A stretch of 64,000 bases of DNA from Motilibacter aurantiacus (GTDB lineage: Bacteria > Actinomycetota > Actinomycetes > Motilibacterales > Motilibacteraceae), in contig NZ_JAANNO010000002.1 in assembly GCF_011250645.1 (NCBI RefSeq), forward strand, positions 90,179 to 154,178, given 5' to 3'. How positions within the stretch are numbered: the first letter of the stretch is position 1; each line of letters begins with the position of its first letter. Of this stretch, positions 58,478 to 64,000 are shown in pieces. A program made the position numbers and the translations under genes. The notes below the pieces were generated by a model. It saw only the letters and a program-made list of their open reading frames with translations, was not told the DNA's origin and searched no databases.

Positions 58478-59794
58478 ATGGCCGCTCTCCGTCCCGCCGC
58501 CGCGGGCAGCCCGCCGCGGGCCGTCCCACGCCGGCTGCTGCTGCGCTTCGTCGCCGCCGGGCTCGCGGCCCTGCTCCTGCTCGCGCTGGCCGCCGGCTTC
58601 GCGCTGCGGCGGGTCGCCACCCGCGAGGCGGTGAACGACGCCGCCGAGCTGTCGAGCATCGCCGCCCGCTCGGTGGCCTCGCTCGTCTCCGACGGCCTCG
58701 CGGACGGGGAGCCCGCCGAGGTGGCCCGGTTCGACGCCGCCGTCCGCGAGCGGGTGCTCGGCGCGCCGATCGTCCGGGTCAAGCTGTGGGACGAGACGGG
58801 CACGGTCGTCTACTCCGACGACTCCCGGCTCGTCGGGGACCGCTTCGGCTTCGACGGGGAGGAGCTCGAGGTGCTGCGCGAGGGCGGCGTCGAGGCCGAG
58901 GTCGGCGACCTGGACAAGCCGGAGAACCGCTTCGAGCCCAAGGACCGGCCGCTGCTCGAGGTCTACCAGCAGGTCCAGACGCCCTCGGGGCGCCCGCTGC
59001 TGCTGGAGACGTACCAGGAGTTCAGCTCGGTCGCCGCCGAGGCGACCACGACGTTCCGCGAGGTGCTGCCCGGGCTGCTGCTCGCCATGGTGCTGCTGGA
59101 GGCGCTGCAGCTGCCGCTCGCCTGGACCCTGGTCAAGCGGCTGCAGGCCGGGCAGCGCGAGCGCGAGCTGCTGCTGCAGCGTGCGCTCGACGCCTCCGAC
59201 GACGAGCGGCGGCGCATCGCGCGCGACCTGCACGACGGCGTGGTGCAGACCCTGGTCAGCGTGAGCTACGGGCTGTCGGCGGTGCAGGCGCGGGCCTACG
59301 CAGACCCTGCCGTGGGGCCGGCGGTCGCCACGGCCGCGACGGTGACCAGACAAGGGATTCAGGAACTGCGCAGCCTGCTCGTCGACATCTACCCGCCCTC
59401 GCTCGCGGCCTCGGGCCTCGGCGCGGCGCTCTCGGACCTGTCCGCTCCCCTCGCCGGGCAAGGGGTCGAGGTACGACTCGACGTGCCCGCCGACCTCGAC
59501 CTCGCCTGGGAGGTGGAGTCGCTGCTCTACCGCGTCGCCCGCGAGGCCCTGCGCAACGTGTCTGCACATGCACACGCGAGTTCGGTCGACGTGACCGTGC
59601 GCCGGGTCGCCGGACGAGTGATCGTGACGCTGGCCGACGACGGGGTCGGGCTGCCCGGCGGGCACGTCGCCGCGGAGGGCCACTTCGGGGTGCGGACGAT
59701 GAAGGACCTGGCCGTCGGGGCCAACGGCAGCTTCGCCGTCTCCGGCCGGGACGGGGGCGGGAGGGTCGTCGAGGTGGAGGTGCCGGCCGCGTGA
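58478..59794 (+). CDS. Membrane sensor histidine kinase, HisKA_3
   Basis: A 438-residue kinase with two membrane helices (about 20-43 and 197-218) bracketing a periplasmic-type sensor region of about 150 residues (VRVKLWDETGTVVYSDDSRLVG), a CHASE/dCache-like fold. Next come the phosphoacceptor H252 in RRRIARDLHDGVVQTL and a HATPase domain (REALRNVSAHAHA, DDGVGLPGG, HFGVRTMKD). ATG 58478 is used; the larger open frame upstream overlaps the secreted protein gene in a different frame. The stop overlaps the response regulator start (GTGA). Confidence 0.93.
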   Translation: MAALRPAAAGSPPRAVPRRLLLRFVAAGLAALLLLALAAGFALRRVATREAVNDAAELSSIAARSVASLVSDGLADGEPAEVARFDAAVRERVLGAPIVRVKLWDETGTVVYSDDSRLVGDRFGFDGEELEVLREGGVEAEVGDLDKPENRFEPKDRPLLEVYQQVQTPSGRPLLLETYQEFSSVAAEATTTFREVLPGLLLAMVLLEALQLPLAWTLVKRLQAGQRERELLLQRALDASDDERRRIARDLHDGVVQTLVSVSYGLSAVQARAYADPAVGPAVATAATVTRQGIQELRSLLVDIYPPSLAASGLGAALSDLSAPLAGQGVEVRLDVPADLDLAWEVESLLYRVAREALRNVSAHAHASSVDVTVRRVAGRVIVTLADDGVGLPGGHVAAEGHFGVRTMKDLAVGANGSFAVSGRDGGGRVVEVEVPAA

Positions 59795-60408
59795 TCCGGG
59801 TCCTGCTCGCCGACGACCACGCGCTCGTCCGCGCCGGGCTGCAGCAGCTGCTGGCCGCGGTGCCGGACGTCGAGGTCGTCGGGGCCGCCTCCGACGGCGA
59901 CGAGGCCGTCACGATGGCCGCCGCCCTGCAGCCCGACGTGGTGCTCATGGACCTGTCGATGCCGCGCGTCGACGGGGTGGAGGCCACCCGGCGCATCCTC
60001 GCGCAGCGGCCCGACGCGCAGGTGGTCGTGCTGACCTCGTTCGTGGAGCGCGAGCGCGTCGTCGGCGCGCTCGACGCGGGCGCGGTCGGCTACCTGCTCA
60101 AGGACGGCGACCCGCAGGACGTCGTGCGCGGCCTCGCGGCGGTCGCGCGCGGGGAGTCGCCGCTCGACCCCAAGGCCGCCCGCGCGCTGCTGACCACCCG
60201 CACCACCCGGCCCACCGTCGAGATGACCGAGCGGGAGCGGGAGGTGCTCTCGCTGCTCGCCGCGGGGCTGGCGAACAAGCAGATCGGCCGCAAGCTCGGC
60301 ATCACCGAGGCGACGGTGAAGGCGCACCTGACGCGGGTCTACGCCGCGATCGGCGTCATGGACCGGACCTCGGCCGCCGTGTGGGCGCACCGCAACGGCG
60401 TCGCCTGA
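59791..60408 (+). CDS. NarL/LuxR-type response regulator
   Basis: A 205-residue partner of the preceding kinase: receiver (1-120) with D8-D9, phospho-acceptor D54 (VLMDLSMP) and Lys in GYLLKDGD; LuxR HTH (about 140-198; MTEREREVLSLLAAGLANKQIGRKLGITEATVKAHLTRVY). The GTG at 59791 overlaps the kinase stop by 4 bases. Ends at a very long hairpin. Confidence 0.95.
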   Translation: MIRVLLADDHALVRAGLQQLLAAVPDVEVVGAASDGDEAVTMAAALQPDVVLMDLSMPRVDGVEATRRILAQRPDAQVVVLTSFVERERVVGALDAGAVGYLLKDGDPQDVVRGLAAVARGESPLDPKAARALLTTRTTRPTVEMTEREREVLSLLAAGLANKQIGRKLGITEATVKAHLTRVYAAIGVMDRTSAAVWAHRNGVA

Positions 60409-60431
60409 CCTTCCCCCACCGCGATCACGCA

Positions 60432-60483
60432 GATGTGGCGAGTTCTCCACAGGCCCACCGGCCTGTGGAGAGCTCGCCACATC
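60432..60483. terminator. Long bidirectional terminator
   Basis: Two 24-base arms (60432-60455 and 60460-60483) pair with one G-T mismatch around a 4-base loop, between the convergent response regulator and DUF2795 genes. Confidence 0.8.
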
Positions 60484-60525
60484 GGCACGTGTCAGCGACG
60501 CGCTGGGGGTGCGCGTGGTGTGCGG

Positions 60526-60720
60526 TCAGGACTTGCTGAACGCCGCGCTGACCGCGTTCGGGCCGTCGTACGTCCGGTCCTCGATGGCGCGCAGGCCCTC
60601 GAGCACGTCCTCGTCGGCGCCCTTGCCCTCGGCGTGCTTGACCAGGTCGTCCCTGGAGGCGGGGTAGTCCACCCCGCCGAGGAACTTCTGCATCTGGATC
60701 GGGTTCGGCTTGTCGCTCAT
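60526..60720 (-). CDS. DUF2795 protein
   Basis: A 64-residue acidic protein; the N-terminus MSDKPNPIQMQKFLGGVDYPASRDDLVKHAE is characteristic of actinobacterial DUF2795, small helical proteins of unknown function. GGAAGGA is 8 bases before the ATG at 60720. It lies 63 bp downstream of miaB on the same strand. Confidence 0.92.
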   Translation of the reverse strand: MSDKPNPIQMQKFLGGVDYPASRDDLVKHAEGKGADEDVLEGLRAIEDRTYDGPNAVSAAFSKS

Positions 60721-60783
60721 GCGGAGTCCTTCCGGAACGCGTCCTGCGTTGGTCGAGACCCTGCTACCCGGAGTCGGGCGCGG

Positions 60784-62280
60784 CTACCCCGCGGCGCAGC
60801 CGCCGACCGCGGCCGGAAGCGGCGCGGGCACGCCCAGGCTCGGCATGCCCAGCCCCACCGAGCGGGACCGCGGCACGCTCGCGCCGGCCTGCCGCGCCTC
60901 CCACGCGTCGCCCGCCCTCGTGCGGCGCAGCGCGCGGACCGGGGCGTCGGACACGAGGTGGTGCGGGGCGGCGTACGTCAGCTCGACGGTGACCATGTCG
61001 CCGGGGCGCGGCGTCTCGTCCCCGGGAGCGAAGTGGACGAGCCGGTTGTCAGGGGCACGGCCGGACAGCCGGCGGGTGGCCCCGTCCTTGCGCCCCTCCC
61101 CCTCGGCGACGAGCACGTCGATCGTGCGGCCGACCTGGGCCTTGTTCTCGCTCCAGGACACGTCCTCCTGCAGCGCGATGAGCCGGTCGTAGCGCTCCTG
61201 CACGACCTGCTTGGGCACCTGCCCGTCCATGTCCGCGGCGGGCGTGCCGGGCCGCTTGGAATACTGGAACGTGAACGCGCTGGAGAAGCGGGCCGCACGG
61301 ACGACGTGGAGCGTCTGCTCGAAGTCCTCGTCGGTCTCGCCGGGGAAGCCGACGATGATGTCGGTGGTGATCGCGGCATCCGGCATCGCGCTCCGCACCT
61401 TGCGCACGATGTCGAGGTAGCGCTCCTGCCGGTAGGACCGGCGCATGCGCTTCAGCACGTCGTCCGAGCCCGACTGCAGCGGCATGTGCAGGCTCGGCAT
61501 CACGTTGGGCGTCTCGGCCATCGCGGCGATCACGTCGTCGGTGAAGTCGCGCGGGTGAGGGCTGGTGAACCGTACGCGCTCGAGCCCGTCGATCTCGCCG
61601 CACGCGCGCAGCAGCTTGCCGAAGGCGTAGCGGTCACCGAACTCCGAGCCGTACGCGTTCACGTTCTGCCCCAGCAGCGTCACCTCGATGACGCCCTCGG
61701 CGACGAGCGCCTCCACCTCGGCGAGGATGTCACCCGGGCGTCGGTCCTTCTCCTTGCCGCGCAGCGCCGGGACGATGCAGAAGGTGCACGTGTTGTTGCA
61801 GCCGACGCTGACGCTGACCCAGGCGGCGTACGCGCTCTCGCGCCGGCTCGGGAGCGTCGACGGGAAGACCTCGAGGCTGTCGAGGATCTCGACCTGCGCC
61901 TCGGCGTTGTGCCGGGCGCGCTCGAGCAGGACCGGCAGCGAGCCGACGTTGTGCGTGCCGAAGACGACGTCCACCCAGGGGGCGCGGCGGACGATCTCGC
62001 CGCGGTCCTTCTGCGCCAGGCAGCCGCCGACCGCGATCTGCATGTCCGGGTCGGCCGCCTTGCGCGGCGCGAGGTGGCCGAGGTTGCCGTAGAGCTTGTT
62101 GTCGGCGTTCTCCCGGACCGCGCAGGTGTTGAGGACGACGACGTCCGCGTCCTCGCCCGCGGCGGCGCGGGCGTACCCCGCCGACTCCAGCAGGCCGGAG
62201 AGGCGCTCGCTGTCGTGCACGTTCATCTGGCACCCGTAGGTGCGGACTTCGTAGGTCCGTGGAGGTTCGACCGTGCTCAT
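60784..62280 (-). CDS. miaB: tRNA-2-methylthio-N6-dimethylallyladenosine synthase
   Basis: Radical-SAM methylthiotransferase that converts i6A37 to ms2i6A37, after MiaA. The 498-residue product has the auxiliary [4Fe-4S] Cys ([21 protein letters not shown]), the radical-SAM CxxxCxxC (GCNNTCTFC) and a C-terminal TRAM domain ([14 protein letters not shown] ... [11 protein letters not shown]). A C-terminal Pro/Ala-rich extension of about 50 residues follows. ATG 62280 is used. The first codons overlap the divergent integrase start, and foreign DNA begins immediately upstream, so native promoter and start-site context may be altered. Confidence 0.97.
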   Translation of the reverse strand: MSTVEPPRTYEVRTYGCQMNVHDSERLSGLLESAGYARAAAGEDADVVVLNTCAVRENADNKLYGNLGHLAPRKAADPDMQIAVGGCLAQKDRGEIVRRAPWVDVVFGTHNVGSLPVLLERARHNAEAQVEILDSLEVFPSTLPSRRESAYAAWVSVSVGCNNTCTFCIVPALRGKEKDRRPGDILAEVEALVAEGVIEVTLLGQNVNAYGSEFGDRYAFGKLLRACGEIDGLERVRFTSPHPRDFTDDVIAAMAETPNVMPSLHMPLQSGSDDVLKRMRRSYRQERYLDIVRKVRSAMPDAAITTDIIVGFPGETDEDFEQTLHVVRAARFSSAFTFQYSKRPGTPAADMDGQVPKQVVQERYDRLIALQEDVSWSENKAQVGRTIDVLVAEGEGRKDGATRRLSGRAPDNRLVHFAPGDETPRPGDMVTVELTYAAPHHLVSDAPVRALRRTRAGDAWEARQAGASVPRSRSVGLGMPSLGVPAPLPAAVGGCAAG

Positions 62281-63028
62281 AGGGGACTTCGCCCTCGTCA
62301 CTCTCAGTAGCCGTTTGCTCAGACAGTCTACCTCCGAGTCCTACTTGCAGACGGTTCGCCTGCTGGGACTGTGGGAGGTCTCGATGGAGGACTTGACCTT
62401 GCAGTTGCTTCACACCCGGTTACTAGCTGTGACAAATCAGAACACTCGCCGGAAGTACACGGTGGCGCTTCGGTCCCTGTTCCGTGACCAACCGTGGATC
62501 GGGTCATTGAAGATTCCCAAGGCATCACCGAGGGTCTACGACCTTCCGGACGAAGATAGCCTGCGCTTTGCCCTCATGCTTTCTCCATTCGAGCTACAGG
62601 GGCTCTTGATGATGTACGGAGGGCTACGCGTCGGTGAGTCTTGCGCCGTACGTCCTACAGACCTTAGAGGAAACGTTCTAAAGGTGCATCGTCAGAGGTA
62701 CAGCAACGGGCAGCTTGTAACAGCTAAGACCGTTGGTGAGGTAGTCATTCCTGATTGGTTAGCCATCAGGATTGAAACCGCTCCTGACGCGATCATTACG
62801 CCTGGCAGTGTCAGGGAGTCTCTGCGCCGATATGGGAGGAAGGCAGGCATTGAGCTAAGCCCTCACATGCTTAGTCACTGGTACGCGACAATGCTCGTGA
62901 ACAGACGGATCAACCCTGAGATTGCCCGCCGACAGATGCGTCACGCGGACTTGAAGACAACTCTCGGCTACTACGCTCAGGTAAGCAAGGACGACATAGA
63001 TCGAGTTGTCACTGACCTGTTCGAGTAG
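62273..63028 (+). CDS. Tyrosine recombinase/integrase
   Basis: A 251-residue integrase. The core-binding domain is about 12-75, followed by the catalytic domain. Catalytic Arg I is R119 (YGGLRVGES), box II reads H198-M-L-S201-H, and the late His and Tyr are in [15 protein letters not shown] (H224, Y233 or Y234). The second catalytic Arg expected at HxxR is Ser201. GTG 62273 with GGAGG seven bases upstream is used, though both lie in sequence antisense to miaB; ATG 62384 with GGAGG is a later alternative that would truncate the core-binding domain. Codon use is clearly less GC-rich than the neighbouring gene, marking acquired DNA. Confidence 0.88.
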   Translation: MLIGDFALVTLSSRLLRQSTSESYLQTVRLLGLWEVSMEDLTLQLLHTRLLAVTNQNTRRKYTVALRSLFRDQPWIGSLKIPKASPRVYDLPDEDSLRFALMLSPFELQGLLMMYGGLRVGESCAVRPTDLRGNVLKVHRQRYSNGQLVTAKTVGEVVIPDWLAIRIETAPDAIITPGSVRESLRRYGRKAGIELSPHMLSHWYATMLVNRRINPEIARRQMRHADLKTTLGYYAQVSKDDIDRVVTDLFE

Positions 63029-63072
63029 CGTGTTAGTCTCCATGCTCGACTACGATGATGGGAGCAATGCTG

Positions 63073-63306
63073 ATGCCGTACGTAGTGCATGGTCATAACA
63101 GCCTCAAACTTCGTGCTAAGCAACTGCTGGGACAAGCGTGGGCGGACACAACACCAGACGGAGCAACGGTGGCGCTCCTCAACGACGCCGAGAAGAACGG
63201 GCTCGAATTGGTGCACGCCGACTTTGGTAGCAACGATGAGCTCGTTCGAGCCATCTTCCGGTTCGAGTCGGCTGACGAGCCAGGCGGAGAAGTCTGGGGC
63301 TCTTAG
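63073..63306 (+). CDS. Small hypothetical protein of the mobile element
   Basis: A 77-residue soluble protein with no recognised motif. ATG 63073 is preferred because GGAG (63061-63064) sits 8 bases upstream; earlier ATGs at 63055, 63058 and 63067 precede or overlap this site. The C-terminus is acidic (HADFGSNDELVRAIFRFESADEPGGEV). It follows the integrase gene by 44 bp. Its stop codon overlaps the convergent gene by 4 bases. Confidence 0.6.
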   Translation: MPYVVHGHNSLKLRAKQLLGQAWADTTPDGATVALLNDAEKNGLELVHADFGSNDELVRAIFRFESADEPGGEVWGS

Positions 63307-63929
63307 GTGATGTCACGGGGAGGCCCGCCCTTTTCGTTGGGGCGGGCCTTCTCATCCTCTGGCAAGATCTTGCTGTTAACTTTGTCCAGCCATGACGACA
63401 GGTTCTTCTCTGGCTCATTCAGCAAACGCCATGCCAATGAGAAGATATAGTTCGGCTCTGGATAGACAGGCGCGAGTGGTGGTAAGCCCAACTTGGCCGT
63501 ACACCAGACAGATAGCTGGTTCCCATCGTGGTCAACAAGGTGACTCGTCACTTTCGGCAGCAACAGCTTCAGAACGTTACCAGCAGACACGAAGGTCAGA
63601 AGTTGTGAGTTGAGTCCAGCAATGATTTCATCTGGTACTCGTGGAACGCCTTCTTGCGTCCGTGGTTCTCGGATCGCATTGGTGACTGACTCCCTAACCT
63701 GCGCCCGTGTGGCCAGGTACTGAACGAAAGCGTCCTTCAACTCCTCCCGGCGCTTCTCTGCCAACTCCCTCTTGTGCCGTTCCTTGTCGTCCTCCACCTC
63801 CCATCTGTGTCTAACCCATTGACCCAGAAGGCCAGCTCCGAAGGTGATGCTCGCGGCGAGCAGTGTTGCTAGCCCTAGGATCAAGGGTCCGTGATCTACG
63901 TACCAGGAAGCGTCGTCAGCGGCAGCCAT
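63303..63929 (-). CDS. Hypothetical single-pass membrane protein of the mobile element
   Basis: A 208-residue protein with a short N-terminal segment, one membrane helix (about 12-37; HGPLILGLATLLAASITFGAGLLG), a charged coiled-coil-like stretch (about 45-70; EVEDDKERHKRELAEKRREELKDAF) and a soluble C-terminal part. ATG 63929 is used, giving a membrane helix close to the start; 63965 is an in-frame alternative. Role unknown; such small membrane proteins are common in prophage and integrative elements. The final codons overlap a hairpin. Confidence 0.65.
   Translation of the reverse strand: MAAADDASWYVDHGPLILGLATLLAASITFGAGLLGQWVRHRWEVEDDKERHKRELAEKRREELKDAFVQYLATRAQVRESVTNAIREPRTQEGVPRVPDEIIAGLNSQLLTFVSAGNVLKLLLPKVTSHLVDHDGNQLSVWCTAKLGLPPLAPVYPEPNYIFSLAWRLLNEPEKNLSSWLDKVNSKILPEDEKARPNEKGGPPRDIT
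63321..63350. terminator. Hairpin with T-rich flank in mobile element
   Basis: AGGCCCGCCC and GGGCGGGCCT pair around a 9-base loop, followed by TCTC on the plus side. It would terminate the integrase-side transcript but lies inside the last codons of the convergent membrane protein gene. Confidence 0.6.
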
Positions 63930-64000
63930 GCCAGCGACCCTAGGACAGTGACCTGTCAAGCACACGAGGTCCGGGAACCGGGCCTTCCGAGCTACTCAAC

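Larger units (their letters stand above)
62285..64000. mobile_element. Left end of an integrated element next to miaB
   Basis: GC content and codon choice drop sharply just upstream of miaB. The first gene is a tyrosine recombinase, followed by two short genes with no core relatives. In actinobacteria recA-recX normally precedes miaB; here the element occupies that place. The right end and any direct repeat are outside the window. Confidence 0.7.

Noticed and set aside
1-64000. tRNA, rRNA or tmRNA genes
   Set aside because: I saw no cloverleaf with a TTCGA-type T-loop or ribosomal RNA signature. A tRNAscan run would confirm.

Overview
The window is high-GC chromosomal DNA from an actinobacterium. 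Evidence: nearly every codon ends in G or C, GTG and TTG starts are frequent, and the gene order miaB - (class III dioxygenase-like) - miaA - dapF - hflX ... dinG - lexA - nrdR - nrdJ is the conserved neighbourhood seen in Streptomyces and relatives. The LexA-type SOS boxes, the B12-dependent class II ribonucleotide reductase, the DUF2795, DUF4383 and DUF6318 proteins and the SARP regulator agree. I cannot name the genus.

Layout. 1-3.4 kb: end of a sugar ABC permease gene and a secreted GH20 hexosaminidase, a chitin/GlcNAc-oligosaccharide module. 3.4-12.6 kb: small accessory units. These are an HTH/Clp-N pair behind a double-palindrome promoter, a TetR/NmrA pair with matching operators, a secreted collagen-like protein, a secreted serine hydrolase, a Pro-rich membrane protein and a two-component system. 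12.7-13.2 kb: a frameshifted helicase remnant. 13.5-19.3 kb: DNA precursor synthesis and the SOS response (nrdJ, nrdR, LysM protein, lexA, cold-shock gene). 19.5-25 kb: two secreted proteins and a winged-helix/LigD-like ligase/DinG helicase operon. 25-51.8 kb: an accessory block that separates dinG from hflX. It holds an AraC regulator and an alpha/beta hydrolase, two giant paralogous exported RTX proteins (3242 and 2921 residues), a SARP regulator upstream of them, GntR and TetR regulators, a DHFR-like reductase and DUF4383. 51.8-62.3 kb: hflX, dapF, a GGT-like protein, miaA, a dioxygenase-like protein, a secreted protein, a second two-component system, DUF2795 and miaB. 62.3-64 kb: lower-GC mobile DNA starting with a tyrosine recombinase gene whose first codons lie inside the antisense of the miaB start. 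It continues beyond the window.

How the parts work together. LexA probably controls itself and the divergent LysM membrane protein, a likely SOS division inhibitor, through two SOS boxes. NrdR probably represses nrdR-nrdJ. MiaB and MiaA modify A37 of UNN-reading tRNAs. DapF serves lysine and peptidoglycan synthesis.

The most unusual content is the tandem pair of giant proteins. Each has an N-terminal export signal, about 1,700 residues of unrecognised sequence with EF-hand loops, a long RTX array interrupted five times by the same spacer type, a Pro-rich linker and a C-terminal Calx-beta domain. One of the two also carries a complete SGNH esterase domain. No type I secretion genes and no sortase signal are present in the window. 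Starts were chosen from ribosome binding sites and codon context; function calls come from motif recognition only, with no database search.
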